DNA of 64,000 nt from Pseudomonas rubra (GTDB taxonomy: Bacteria > Pseudomonadota > Gammaproteobacteria > Pseudomonadales > Pseudomonadaceae), in assembly GCF_028656935.1 (NCBI RefSeq), contig NZ_JAMDGZ010000015.1, positions 144,572-208,571 on the forward strand, read 5' to 3'. The position numbers and the translations under genes were made by a program. Below are positions 1 through 10,287 of this stretch, piece after piece. Each line of letters begins with the position of its first letter. The stretch's first letter is position 1. The notes under the pieces are model-generated. The model saw only the letters and a program-made list of their open reading frames with translations, ran no database searches and had not been told where the DNA came from.

Positions 1-187
1 GCGATTATTGGACATTCACCGAATACAGGCAACCAGCGCTCGACCAAAGCCTGGCGTTAACCGGGGTAATCGACAAAAGCAGATACAAATGAGTGCATTA
101 CGCGAGTAGGCGCGGTACTTTTCCGACTTGGTCCGTCAGCAGGAGCTGACGGGGGCTTACAGCGCTTACCAAGCACAGGAGAGTGGC

Positions 188-2941
188 GTGCTGAATAGAT
201 TGGGGATCAGAAGCCGCGTGCTGTTGCTCGCCTTGTTGCCTGCCGGCCTTATGGCGCTGGTGCTGGGCGGCTATTTCACCTGGCTGCAGCAGAACGAGCT
301 GCAGACCCAACTGCTGCAACGCGGCAAGATGATTGCCGAGCAACTGGCACCGCTGGTGGCGCCAGCCCTGGCGCGGCACGACCCGGCGCAACTGGAGCGC
401 ATCGCCGCCCAGGCCCTGGAACAATCCGACGTACGCGCGGTGGCTTTCCTTGGGCCCGATCGCAATGCCCTGGCCCATGCAGGCCCGAGCATGCTCAACC
501 AGGCGCCCACCGGCGGCGGCACGCAATTGCTCCAGCGCACCGGCAATGACGCCACCCGTTACCTGTTGCCGGTGTTCGGCCGCCACCGCGACCTGGCCGG
601 CGAGCTGATCCCCGGCGAAGCCGACCGCCTGCTCGGCTGGGTGGAAATCGAGCTGTCCCACGACGGCACCCTGCTGCGCGGCTACCGCAGCCTGTTCACC
701 AGCCTGCTGCTGATCCTGCTGGGCCTGGCCGCCACCGCCCTGTTGGCGATGCGCATGAGCCGTGCGATCAACGGCCCGATCGGCCAGATCAAATATGCGG
801 TCAACCAGTTGAAAGACGGCAACCTCGAGGAACGCCTGCCAGCCATGGGCAGCTACGAGCTCGATGAACTGGCTGCGGGTATCAACCGCATGGCCGAAAC
901 CCTGCACAACGCCCATGAAGAGCTGCAGCACAGCATTGACCAGGCCACCGAAGACGTGCGCCAGAACCTGGAAACCATCGAGATTCAGAACATCGAACTG
1001 GACATGGCACGCAAGGAGGCCCTGGAGGCCAGCCGGATCAAGTCCGAGTTCCTCGCCAACATGAGCCATGAGATCCGTACCCCGCTCAATGGCATCCTCG
1101 GCTTCACCCATCTATTGCAGAAGAGCGAGCTGACCCCGCGCCAGCTCGACTACCTGGGCACCATCGAAAAATCCGCCGGCAGCCTGCTGGGGATCATTAA
1201 CGAGATTCTCGACTTCTCCAAGATCGAGGCCGGCAAACTGGTGCTCGACAGCATTCCGTTCAACCTGCGCGACCTGATCCAGGACACCCTGACCATCCTC
1301 GCCCCGGCCGCCCACGCCAAACAGCTGGAGCTGGTCAGCCTGGTGTATCGCGACACGCCGCTGTCGCTGGTCGGCGACCCGCTGCGGCTCAAGCAGATTC
1401 TCACCAACCTGGTGAGCAATGCCATCAAGTTCACCCGTGAAGGCACCATCGTCGCCCGGGCCATGCTTGAAGAAGAGCGCGAAGACAGCGTGCAGTTGCG
1501 CATCAGTGTCCAGGACACTGGCATCGGCCTGTCCACCCAGGACGTACGCGCGCTGTTCCAGGCCTTCAGCCAGGCTGACAACTCGCTGTCGCGCCAACCT
1601 GGCGGCACAGGCCTGGGCCTGGTGATTTCCAAGCGCCTGATCGAACAGATGGGCGGCGAGATCGGCGTTGACAGCACGCCGGGCGAAGGCTCGCAGTTCT
1701 GGATCAGCCTGAGCCTGCCCAAGGCCCGTGACGACGCCGAAGACCTGCCTTTGCCACCCTTGGTCGGGCGTCGGGTGGCAATTGTCGACAGCCATGAACT
1801 GGCGCGTCAGGCACTGGAACATCAACTCGAGGACTGCGGCCTGAGCGTCAGCTTGTTCAGCACCCTGGACCAGTTGCTGCATGCGGTCGAAGCCGCCATC
1901 CTGGCCGGACAACCCTTCGAACTGGCGGTGCTCGGAATCAGCCTCGACGACCTCTCGCCTGAACGCCTGGGCCAGTACATCCAGCAACTGGAGCGCCTCG
2001 CCTGTCAGCCGCTGGTCCTCTGCCCGACCACCGAACAGGCGCTGTACCACCCTTACCTGCCCAATGCCCATAGCCAGTTGCAGGCCAAGCCTGCCTGCAC
2101 CCGCAAGCTGCGCCGGGCGCTGGTCGAGATGATCCAGCCGCGACGCCCGGGCAGCGACAGCAAACCGGTGTCCGACCAACCCTTACCCAAAGTGCTGTGT
2201 GTCGATGACAACCCGGCCAACCTGCTGCTGGTACAAACCCTGTTGGAAGACCTGGGTGCCGAAGTGCTGGCGGTCGACAGCGGCTATGCGGCGGTTCAAG
2301 CGGTGCAGGACGAGCGCTTTGACCTGGTGCTGATGGACGTGCAGATGCCCGGCATGGACGGACGCGAATGCACCGAGCAGATTCGCCGCTGGGAAACCAG
2401 CCAGAGTGGCGCCGCCTTGCCGATCGTTGCGCTGACCGCCCACGCCATGGCCAATGAGAAGCGCGCCCTACTGCACAGTGGCATGGACGACTACCTGACC
2501 AAACCGATCAGCGAACGCCAACTGGCCCAGGTGGTACTCAAGTGGACTGGCCTGGCCCTCGGCGCACCACGCCCGGAACGGCCGCAGGAGCGCACGCCCG
2601 AGAACATTGAACTCAAGGTGCTGGACCCGGAAGAAGGCCTGCGCCTGGCCGCTGGCAAACCGGACTTGGCCGCCGACATGCTGGCCATGCTGCTGGCCTC
2701 GCTGGAGTCCGACCGCGAGGCAATCCGGGTCGCCCGCGAGGCCGCCGACCGCAATGGCATGATCGAGCGCGTGCACCGCCTAAATGGCGCCTCGCGCTAC
2801 TGCGGTGTGCCGCAATTGCGCGCCGCCTGCCAACGCAGTGAAACCCTGCTCAAGCAGGATGACCCACAGGCGCCGCAAGCCCTGGACGAACTGGACCGGG
2901 CCATCACCCGGCTGACGGCCCAGGCGCGCATGAGCGCCTGA
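188..2941 (+). CDS. gacS: Hybrid sensor histidine kinase GacS/BarA
   Basis: Inner-membrane hybrid kinase of the GacS/GacA global regulatory system, which drives small RNAs of the Rsm pathway. The 917-residue product has an N-terminal membrane segment, a periplasmic stretch, a second membrane segment near residue 180 and HAMP. It then has the HisKA motif SHEIRTP (His294), a HATPase with GTGLGLVI, a receiver ([11 protein letters not shown], Asp717) and a C-terminal Hpt domain ([12 protein letters not shown], His863). The chosen start is GTG at 188, with AGGAG six bases upstream. An in-frame extension to 128 has no ribosome site. By recall the length and sequence agree closely with fluorescens-group GacS. 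It is followed by ldhA on the same strand after a GC-rich hairpin. Confidence 0.97.
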   Translation: MLNRLGIRSRVLLLALLPAGLMALVLGGYFTWLQQNELQTQLLQRGKMIAEQLAPLVAPALARHDPAQLERIAAQALEQSDVRAVAFLGPDRNALAHAGPSMLNQAPTGGGTQLLQRTGNDATRYLLPVFGRHRDLAGELIPGEADRLLGWVEIELSHDGTLLRGYRSLFTSLLLILLGLAATALLAMRMSRAINGPIGQIKYAVNQLKDGNLEERLPAMGSYELDELAAGINRMAETLHNAHEELQHSIDQATEDVRQNLETIEIQNIELDMARKEALEASRIKSEFLANMSHEIRTPLNGILGFTHLLQKSELTPRQLDYLGTIEKSAGSLLGIINEILDFSKIEAGKLVLDSIPFNLRDLIQDTLTILAPAAHAKQLELVSLVYRDTPLSLVGDPLRLKQILTNLVSNAIKFTREGTIVARAMLEEEREDSVQLRISVQDTGIGLSTQDVRALFQAFSQADNSLSRQPGGTGLGLVISKRLIEQMGGEIGVDSTPGEGSQFWISLSLPKARDDAEDLPLPPLVGRRVAIVDSHELARQALEHQLEDCGLSVSLFSTLDQLLHAVEAAILAGQPFELAVLGISLDDLSPERLGQYIQQLERLACQPLVLCPTTEQALYHPYLPNAHSQLQAKPACTRKLRRALVEMIQPRRPGSDSKPVSDQPLPKVLCVDDNPANLLLVQTLLEDLGAEVLAVDSGYAAVQAVQDERFDLVLMDVQMPGMDGRECTEQIRRWETSQSGAALPIVALTAHAMANEKRALLHSGMDDYLTKPISERQLAQVVLKWTGLALGAPRPERPQERTPENIELKVLDPEEGLRLAAGKPDLAADMLAMLLASLESDREAIRVAREAADRNGMIERVHRLNGASRYCGVPQLRAACQRSETLLKQDDPQAPQALDELDRAITRLTAQARMSA

Positions 2942-2955
2942 GCCCTGGCTGACCT

Positions 2956-2979
2956 GGGGCAAGGCTGAATCCTTGCCCC
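2956..2979 (+). terminator. Hairpin after gacS
   Basis: A nine-base perfect stem (GGGGCAAGG / CCTTGCCCC) with a six-base loop lies 15 bases past the gacS stop. The T-tract is weak (TTGGTT), so it may attenuate rather than fully terminate before ldhA. Confidence 0.5.
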
Positions 2980-3017
2980 TTGGTTAAACTTTCAGGCAAA
3001 GCCTTCAGGAAGATCCT

Positions 3018-4007
3018 ATGCGCGTATTGTTTTTCAGCAGCCAGACCTACGACCAGGACAGCTTCACCCACGCCACTGCTGCGCCAGGGCTTGAGCTGCA
3101 CTTCCAGCCCGCGCGCCTGACTGAAGACACCGCAGCACTGGCCGCTGGCCATGAAGTGGTCTGCGCCTTCATCAACGATGATCTCGGCGCTAGCGTGCTG
3201 CAACGCCTGGCCGCCGCCGGCACGCGCCTGATCGCCCTGCGCTCGGCCGGCTACAACCATGTCGACTTGGCCGTTGCCAAACGCCTGGGCCTGGCCGTGG
3301 TGCGGGTGCCCGCTTACTCGCCCCACGCCGTGGCCGAACATGCGGTGGCGCTGATCCTGGCGCTCAACCGACGCCTGCACCGGGCCTACAACCGCACCCG
3401 TGAAGGCGACTTCACCCTGCACGGGCTGACCGGCTTCGACCTGCACGGCAAGACCGTCGGCGTGGTCGGCACCGGGCAGATCGGCGCGGCGTTCGCCCGG
3501 ATCATGGCCGGCTTCGGTTGTCAGTTGCTGGCCTATGACCCCTACCCCAACCCTGAATTGCTGGCCTTGGGCGCACGCTACCTGAGCCTGCCGGAGCTGC
3601 TGCGCCAGGCCCAGGTCATCAGCCTGCATTGCCCACTGAACGACACTACCCGTCACCTGATCAATGCCCGCAGCCTGGCCGACCTTACCCCCGGGGCGAT
3701 GCTGATCAACACCAGCCGTGGCGCCCTGGTCGACACCCCGGCGCTGATCGAGGCCCTGAAAAGCGGCCAACTCGGCTACCTGGGGCTGGATGTCTACGAG
3801 GAGGAAGCCCAGCTGTTCTTCGAGGACCGCTCCGACCAGCCCTTGCAGGACGACGTGCTGGCGCGGCTGCTGACCTTCCCCAACGTCATCGTCACCGCCC
3901 ACCAGGCTTTTCTCACCCGCGAAGCACTGGCCGCCATTGCCGCCACCACGCTGGACAACATTACCCGCTGGGCGGCAGGCAATGCGCAGAACTTGGTCGA
4001 GGGTTGA
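3018..4007 (+). CDS. ldhA: D-lactate dehydrogenase, 2-hydroxyacid dehydrogenase family
   Basis: NAD-dependent enzyme interconverting pyruvate and D-lactate in the cytoplasm. The 329-residue protein has the Rossmann motif VGTGQIG near residue 155. The usual catalytic set follows: Arg in [10 protein letters not shown], Glu in [13 protein letters not shown] and His in VTAHQAF. Length is normal for fermentative D-LDH. The ATG is preceded by AGGAAG. Its place right after gacS is the usual Pseudomonas order. Confidence 0.93.
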   Translation: MRVLFFSSQTYDQDSFTHATAAPGLELHFQPARLTEDTAALAAGHEVVCAFINDDLGASVLQRLAAAGTRLIALRSAGYNHVDLAVAKRLGLAVVRVPAYSPHAVAEHAVALILALNRRLHRAYNRTREGDFTLHGLTGFDLHGKTVGVVGTGQIGAAFARIMAGFGCQLLAYDPYPNPELLALGARYLSLPELLRQAQVISLHCPLNDTTRHLINARSLADLTPGAMLINTSRGALVDTPALIEALKSGQLGYLGLDVYEEEAQLFFEDRSDQPLQDDVLARLLTFPNVIVTAHQAFLTREALAAIAATTLDNITRWAAGNAQNLVEG

Positions 4008-4038
4008 TGCTAGGATACGCGGCAGATTTGGAGGACCC

Positions 4039-4476
4039 ATGGTCGAACACGATTTCCGCTACACCCTGTTTAACCCGCAACACACCCTGATCGAGTGCCG
4101 CGCCCTGGTACCGGGCCGCTATCAAGTGACCGGCAACGGTGGTTCGATCCAGAAGAGCGACGTTCTGCTGGTGACCCTCAAGGGCAGCAAGGATTTGTCC
4201 ATGCGCCTGACGGTGGAATCCGTGCGCCACCTGATCAACCCGACCGGCCAATGGGTCGCGGTGGCCAGCGGCCCGGTATTCGGCGAACTGGCGATCCACA
4301 CCTGGGAGGTCAACTGCGACAGCTGCCAGGCGAACCTGAATTTCGAGTTCGCGGTCGACGCCAAGCTGGGCAAGAAGGCCCAACAGCCGGCCGCCAGCGT
4401 ACGCATCGCCGAACTTGGCTGGATCAGCCGCGGCGACAAACACCTGTGCCCGAAATGCAAGGAGACGGCCCAGTGA
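4039..4476 (+). CDS. Hypothetical protein with C-terminal Cys pairs (zinc-ribbon-like)
   Basis: A 145-residue cytoplasmic protein without signal peptide or membrane segment. Two CxxC pairs, CDSC near residue 95 and CPKC near the C-terminus, suggest a bound zinc. I do not recognise a function. The start at 4039 has GGAGG seven bases upstream, and it lies 31 bases after ldhA. Its stop overlaps the GTG start of the next gene (GTGA), so the two are translationally coupled. Confidence 0.8.
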   Translation: MVEHDFRYTLFNPQHTLIECRALVPGRYQVTGNGGSIQKSDVLLVTLKGSKDLSMRLTVESVRHLINPTGQWVAVASGPVFGELAIHTWEVNCDSCQANLNFEFAVDAKLGKKAQQPAASVRIAELGWISRGDKHLCPKCKETAQ

Positions 4477-4877
4477 AAACACTGTTGCTCTCAGCCCTGA
4501 TTGGCACGACGCTACTCGGTTGCGCCGCCGAGCCGATGAAGCTGGAACAGGAACGCAGCTATCTGCTGGAATGGATTGGCGAGCGGCCGCTGATGGACTA
4601 CAGCCACCTGACCCTGACCCTGGCCAGCGACGGTCGCGCCTATGGCAATGCTGGCTGTAACCACTGGTTCGCGCCCTATCAGCTCGAAGGCGACAAGCTG
4701 ACCTTCGGTAAGGTCGGCAGCACCCGCAAGCTGTGCGCACCGGCACTCATGGAGCAGGAAAAACGCTTCCTCCAGGCCCTGGAAACCGTGCAGCGCTGGG
4801 ACATCTCGCCAATCGAGCAGGTGCGCTTCTGGCCGGCCGAGGGCAAGCCGCTGCGTTTCTGGCCTGAAGAAGGCTGA
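4473..4877 (+). CDS. META/HslJ-domain lipoprotein
   Basis: A 134-residue secreted lipoprotein with a signal peptide ending in the lipobox LLGC (Cys near residue 14). The META-domain features follow: YLLEWIG, LTLASDGRAYGNAGCNHW and FGKVGSTRKLC. HslJ-type proteins are heat- or stress-linked outer-envelope proteins of unclear mechanism. The GTG start overlaps the preceding stop (GTGA), with GGAGA seven bases before it. The last 199 bases are overlapped on the opposite strand by the extended 3' end of the TlpA-like gene. Confidence 0.85.
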   Translation: MKTLLLSALIGTTLLGCAAEPMKLEQERSYLLEWIGERPLMDYSHLTLTLASDGRAYGNAGCNHWFAPYQLEGDKLTFGKVGSTRKLCAPALMEQEKRFLQALETVQRWDISPIEQVRFWPAEGKPLRFWPEEG

Positions 4878-5323
4878 AATGCATCGCGGGGCAAGCCCTC
4901 AAGCGTCTGCTCCCCCATCAGTTGCTCACGTACCTTGCCCTTGTCATCGATGATGTAGGTCACCGGCAAGGCTTCGCTGCGCGGCAGCTCGTAACGCTCG
5001 GCCGGGTCGCTGGCCAGTACCGTGAAGCCAATGCCCAGCGCTTCACTGGCCTTTTTCAGCTCCTCGCCCTGCAAGCCGTCGAAGTTCACCCCCAGCACCT
5101 GCACGCCCTGCCCCTGCCACTGCTTGGCAGCCGCGTTGAGTTCAGGAATTTCTACACGGCACGGGCCGCACCATTCCGCCCAGTAGTTGAGCACCAGCCA
5201 GTGCCCTTCAATCTGCTCGGCTTTCACTGCCTGACCGTGCTGGTCCAGGCCGTAATCTGCACCGCAACCGCCAAGCAACAGGCTCGCGGTGATGGCCAGT
5301 GCTGCTGCCAAACGCCTTGTCAT
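4679..5323 (-). CDS. TlpA-like thioredoxin lipoprotein with an abnormal C-terminus
   Basis: Periplasmic thiol-disulfide oxidoreductase. It has a lipoprotein signal (LLLGGC), a thioredoxin fold with the active site WCGPC near residue 53, and the cis-Pro motif LPVTYIID. The family domain should end after GEQTLEGL (about residue 145-150). Here the frame runs through a REP half-motif at 4881-4898 and on, antisense, into the neighbouring META gene, adding roughly 65 residues of low-complexity basic sequence. The usual stop has apparently been replaced by the REP. The ATG at 5323 is well placed before the lipoprotein signal. Confidence 0.8.
   Translation of the reverse strand: MTRRLAAALAITASLLLGGCGADYGLDQHGQAVKAEQIEGHWLVLNYWAEWCGPCRVEIPELNAAAKQWQGQGVQVLGVNFDGLQGEELKKASEALGIGFTVLASDPAERYELPRSEALPVTYIIDDKGKVREQLMGEQTLEGLPRDAFQPSSGQKRSGLPSAGQKRTCSIGEMSQRCTVSRAWRKRFSCSMSAGAHSLRVLPTLPKVSLSPSS
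4881..4898. repeat. REP half-motif inside the 3' end of the TlpA-like gene
   Basis: GCATCGCGGGGCAAGCCC matches the half-palindrome of the Pseudomonas REP found intact at 6783, 38160, 51545, 52611 and 63880. It sits three bases past the META gene stop and inside the TlpA-like reading frame. Confidence 0.7.
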
Positions 5324-5409
5324 GGGTCAATCCTTCTCGAAGATTCAAGCAAAATGCGAAGTCGCTGCGGTTAGAATAGCCGCCACACCCTGCTGGATGC
5401 GACCCGAAC

Positions 5410-6774
<1,365 letters not shown>

Positions 6775-6782
6775 GTAAATTC

Positions 6783-6824
6783 ATCGCGGGGCAAGCCCAC
6801 CACCGGATTTCATTGCCCCGCGAT
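6783..6824. terminator. REP-derived hairpin between convergent genes
   Basis: ATCGCGGGGCAA (6783-6794) and TTGCCCCGCGAT (6813-6824) form a perfect 12-base stem between the DUF2069 gene and the convergent tag-like gene. It is a REP palindrome likely acting as a bidirectional terminator. Confidence 0.7.
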
Positions 6825-6830
6825 AAATAC

Positions 6831-7502
6831 TCAATGATTGACGGTATGCGCCAGCATCACCGACAGCTGGCACAGCGGCCGCCCACTCTCGGCATGCCAC
6901 TGGTTGAACGCGTCCTGCACCAGCGCCAAGTCGCGCTGGCTGGTCGGTGGCTTGTCGATGATGTCCTGGGCGATCAGGGCCGCAGCCATATCATCGGTAG
7001 GGATGAAGGTGTCCTTGCCGCACATGCGCAAGAAGCGCGGCGCCGACAGCCCACCCAACTGGTTGCCGTGCTTGGCCAGGTACTTCCACAGGCCGACGAT
7101 ATCGGTTACCGGCCAGTCGGCGATGAATGCACCGAAACTACCGTGGGCCTTCTCCACATCGAGGATCATCTGCGCATTGCGCGGCACGCTCTTGAGCTTG
7201 CCCAGGTGGCGGATGATCCGCGTGTCCTGCATCAGCCGCTCCAGGTGCTCAGCGCCCATCAGTACGACCTTTTGCGGGTCGAAGCCGAAGAACACCTGCT
7301 CGAAAGCCGGCCATTTGGCGTCCACCAGGCTGTGTTTCAAACCGGCGCGAAACACCCGCAGGGCCAGGGTCGACAAGTAGCGGTCGGCACTGGTTGCGCG
7401 CAGTTGCTCGGGGCTTTTGGCCTGGGGCAGGAAGGCTTCCAGGGCCGCGGCCGAGCCAAAGCGGTTCAGGCAGTACTCATGCAGCCATTGGTAGTCACGC
7501 AT
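6831..7502 (-). CDS. Tag-like DNA-3-methyladenine glycosylase family protein
   Basis: A 223-residue helix-hairpin-helix base-excision protein. The block AFEQVFFGFDPQKV...MQDTRIIRHLGK matches the core of DNA-3-methyladenine glycosylase I. The N-terminal CGW and C-terminal zinc-binding residues of E. coli Tag are absent, so it belongs to the shorter Pseudomonas branch. It begins five bases after the ttcA stop and is normally cotranscribed with ttcA. The island insertion has cut it from the native ttcA promoter. Confidence 0.85.
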   Translation of the reverse strand: MRDYQWLHEYCLNRFGSAAALEAFLPQAKSPEQLRATSADRYLSTLALRVFRAGLKHSLVDAKWPAFEQVFFGFDPQKVVLMGAEHLERLMQDTRIIRHLGKLKSVPRNAQMILDVEKAHGSFGAFIADWPVTDIVGLWKYLAKHGNQLGGLSAPRFLRMCGKDTFIPTDDMAAALIAQDIIDKPPTSQRDLALVQDAFNQWHAESGRPLCQLSVMLAHTVNH

Positions 7503-7507
7503 GGCCG

Positions 7508-8209
7508 TCAGATGTTCAGCACGTCGACAAAACGCGGGGTGGCCGTCTCGTCGATCTTCAGGTTGGTGAAATCGAACAGGTTGCGGTCAGCCAGTTGCGA
7601 CGGCACCACGTTCTGCAGGCCGCGGAAGATGCTCTCGGTACGCCCAGGGGTCTTGCGCTCCCACTCCACCAGCATGTCCTTGACCACCTGGCGCTGCAGG
7701 TTTTCCTGGGAGCCGCAGAGGTTGCACGGGATGATCGGGAATTCGCGCATGTCCGAGTAGGCCTGGATGTCCTTCTCGCTGCAGTAGGCCAGCGGACGGA
7801 TCACCACGTTGCGCCCGTCATCGGCCCGCAGCTTGGGCGGCATGGCCTTGAGGGTGCCGTTGAAGAACATATTGAGGAAGAAGGTCTCGACGATGTCGTC
7901 GCGGTGGTGCCCCAGGGCCATCTTGGTCGCGCCGATTTCGTCGGCGAAGGTGTACAGGGTGCCGCGACGCAGGCGCGAGCACAGCGAGCAGGTGGTCTTG
8001 CCTTCGGGGATCAGTTCCTTGACCACCGAATAGGTGTCCTTCTCGACGATGTGGTACTCGACGCCGAGGGTTTCCAGGTAGGCCGGCAGCACGTGCTCGG
8101 GGAAGCCTGGTTGCTTCTGGTCCATATTCACCGCGACGATGTCGAACTTGATCGGCGCCACTTTCTGCAGGTGCAGCAGAACATCGAGCATGGTGTAGCT
8201 GTCTTTGCC
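7508..8209 (-). pseudogene. ttcA: ttcA 3' fragment (host copy, split by the island)
   Basis: C-terminal 231 residues of the chromosomal tRNA 2-thiocytidine synthetase TtcA. It starts at the DSYTM that follows the PP-loop SGGK, and the CSLC and CNLCG cysteine motifs are intact. The missing 43 N-terminal residues are at 36514-36642. Joining them at the shared TTTGCC gives an unbroken 274-codon gene. The ATG at 8191 is an internal Met and would give a protein without the ATP-binding loop, so this is a dead fragment. Confidence 0.95.
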
Positions 8210-8220
8210 TTATAGCTTAA
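8199..8220. other. Left island junction (attL)
   Basis: Host sequence CTGTC, the six-base core TTTGCC (8204-8209), then the island end TTATAGCTTAA. The same core occurs at 36514-36519 next to the island end GGTTATAA. The two ends are imperfect inverted repeats (TTATAGC / TTATAACC). Confidence 0.85.
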
Positions 8221-8376
8221 GAAAACATAACTGGACAGCACCAGCATAAGCACAACCTATTGATTTTAAATGAATTAAATAGAAAGCTGGCTTTACAGAA
8301 AAAGGTGGAAAAGTAAATTTTGCGTATTCCTGAGCTCTGAAAACCCTCATACCTCCCGAAAAATCACCTTGAACCT

Positions 8377-9270
8377 TTACAAAATCCGAACGACATCAAT
8401 TCGACCTTCAACACTGGATGATGAAACCTCGGCTGCTTCGAATTCGTAGGGCGGTCGGGCATCCGACCTATCAATGGATAGATCTATAAAATCGAAGAGG
8501 CTGCGATCAGCTAACTGGGAAGGACTTACGCTTTGTAAGCTGTGAAAGATGTTTTCTACGCAGCCAGGATTTACCGAATCCCACTCCGCAATCATCGACT
8601 TGATTTTTTTCCTCTGCAAATTCTCTTGCGATCCGCAGAGATTACACGGAATGATTGGATATGCGCTATCGGCAGCGACCTTTGCTATATCTTTCTCGCG
8701 ACAGTAGGCGAGTGGCCGGATGACTATATTCCTCTTGTCATCGCTAAGAAGCTTAGGAGGCATCCCTTTCAATTGCGCTTGGAAAAACATGTTCAGAAAC
8801 AAAGTTTCAACCATGTCATCCATATGATGACCGAGTGCCAATTTAGTAGCCCCAATTTCCTCAGCAAAACTATAAAGCGTGCCCCTTCTGAGTCTAGAGC
8901 AAAGAGAACAAGTAGTCTTACCTTCTGGGATCTTACTCTTGACAACGGAATAAGTATCCTTGTCAATTATATAATAATCAATCCCTTTAGCCTCGAAAAA
9001 CTCAGGCAATATATGCTCCGGAAAGCCAGGTTGCTTCTGATCAAGATTAACCGCCACAACACTGAATTTTATTTGCGCAACTCTCTGCAAGTGCAGCAAA
9101 GCGTCAAGCATAACGAATGAATCTTTGCCACCACTTACGCAGGCCATAACTTTGTCGCCATCTTCGATCATTGCATAATCTACAACAGCCTTGCCCACAT
9201 TGCCGCGCAGCTTTTTACGACGAAGTTCCGCAGCTTTATTAATCTGAGATACCTGTTCGCCCATCATCAT
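8377..9270 (-). CDS. ttcA: Island-borne full-length TtcA (tRNA 2-thiocytidine synthetase)
   Basis: ATP-dependent enzyme that thiolates C32 of tRNAs using an iron-sulfur cluster. All motifs are present: PP-loop SGGKDSF near residue 50, [13 protein letters not shown] and [10 protein letters not shown]. The product is 297 residues if it starts at ATG 9270. GTG 9276 or ATG 9264/9267 are alternatives, and the Shine-Dalgarno GGAA is at 9281-9284. By eye it is roughly two-thirds identical to the broken host copy, and its codons are much more AT-rich, like the gin genes. It lies just inside the junction in the same orientation as the host gene it replaces, and has a longer acidic C-terminus ([11 protein letters not shown]). 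Confidence 0.95.
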   Translation of the reverse strand: MMMGEQVSQINKAAELRRKKLRGNVGKAVVDYAMIEDGDKVMACVSGGKDSFVMLDALLHLQRVAQIKFSVVAVNLDQKQPGFPEHILPEFFEAKGIDYYIIDKDTYSVVKSKIPEGKTTCSLCSRLRRGTLYSFAEEIGATKLALGHHMDDMVETLFLNMFFQAQLKGMPPKLLSDDKRNIVIRPLAYCREKDIAKVAADSAYPIIPCNLCGSQENLQRKKIKSMIAEWDSVNPGCVENIFHSLQSVSPSQLADRSLFDFIDLSIDRSDARPPYEFEAAEVSSSSVEGRIDVVRIL

Positions 9271-10287
9271 AAACACTAGCTTCCAATTAAATATTTACAA
9301 GCCCAGCTTACTATAAAAACCTCGCCCACCTTGCAACATCCCGCACCACTTGCGAAGGATTGAGATAGTTAGACACTACCAAAATCGGACGCATAAACAA
9401 TTCGAAGCAAAGCACAACATTGAGGTCACGTATTTAATATACGACATACACTCTTAAGTAAATCTATAAGTCAGTATCATCTGCCGAGTTTGACGCCAGC
9501 TATATCATAACAAGATTATGCCTGCGTTTTATAGAAGCTCCTGACCAACGATTGCATTTAGCTTGACCGAGTCGCAACAGAGGAGGATCACAGCACGGAA
9601 CTCTGCGAGTCACGCGGAGAGGCCGCAGCAGCCTCAGAATCACATGTGGTGTCAGGCAGGCTCAGTCATTGAGGCTGGATTCAGACGTTGGAGATTAAGC
9701 CTTCAGCGCAGCCTCGATCGCGACAAAGTCGATCTTCGTCATGCCATCAATGGCCTCGAACGAACGCGTTGCTGCCGCTCGATCAGGGCTGGGTATTGCA
9801 GCCGTCAGGATATGTAGGGAGATCTACCACGAAACACCCACTCGTCCCTGTGCCAGCCATACGCGCTCACCTGGCCCCATTATTAATGATCGCGCTCACA
9901 AGTGGTCCGTCTCAGCCTGATCATCGGTCGCGACCTGGAACGAAAAAGGCTCTTTGTACTGGAACACCGGGTCGTCGTTCAGGCCAAGGCAGGACATGCG
10001 CTACCCTGATCTCGACCGCGAACACATCGCCCAGCTTGCCGGCTGGATGGTCGCCGGGAGCGTGGTGGACTGAATCTCGAACTGAGAAAGGAATCAGCCA
10101 CCGAATAGAACGGCAACGAGATCGTGAATGTGTAAGCGTCTGGGGAATACACCTGTCCCAAAACCCGGTCTTGGTGCGCTCACCGTAACCGTCCGCCCAA
10201 CACACCTTCCCGATCCCAGCAATTAGGGCAATGATGCCAAATCAATCCAAAGTGGGCACCTGAAATGCCCATACCGGCACAGTCACA
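9271..10287. other. Gene-free stretch with degraded sequence
   Basis: The first 290 bases are AT-rich and probably hold the promoter of the island ttcA. From about 9560 the composition becomes GC-rich. Only short overlapping frames without ribosome sites are seen, apart from the gene tail at 9695-9781. A frame at 9979-10071 on the plus strand (GQDMRYPDLDREHIAQLAGW) looks protein-like, but I cannot name it. Confidence 0.6.
9695..9781 (-). pseudogene. 3' remnant of a VOC/PhnB-like gene
   Basis: Reading the minus strand gives RSFEAIDGMTKIDFVAIEAA then LKA and a stop. This resembles the C-terminus of PhnB / 3-demethylubiquinone methyltransferase-like glyoxalase-fold proteins (MTKMVKIDIAALEAA type). 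Upstream the frame is closed by stops. Only about 29 codons survive. Confidence 0.45.

Noticed and set aside
98..1111. A minus-strand frame over the 5' half of gacS
   Set aside because: Antisense shadow with no start signals. The plus-strand product matches GacS throughout.
7508..8191. Treating the ttcA remnant from ATG 8191 as a separate functional gene
   Set aside because: It lacks the PP-loop and N-terminal region, and the missing part is found across the island.
8377..9270. Island ttcA as a recent tandem duplicate of the host ttcA
   Set aside because: The protein differs by about a third and the codons are much more AT-rich, so it came from outside.
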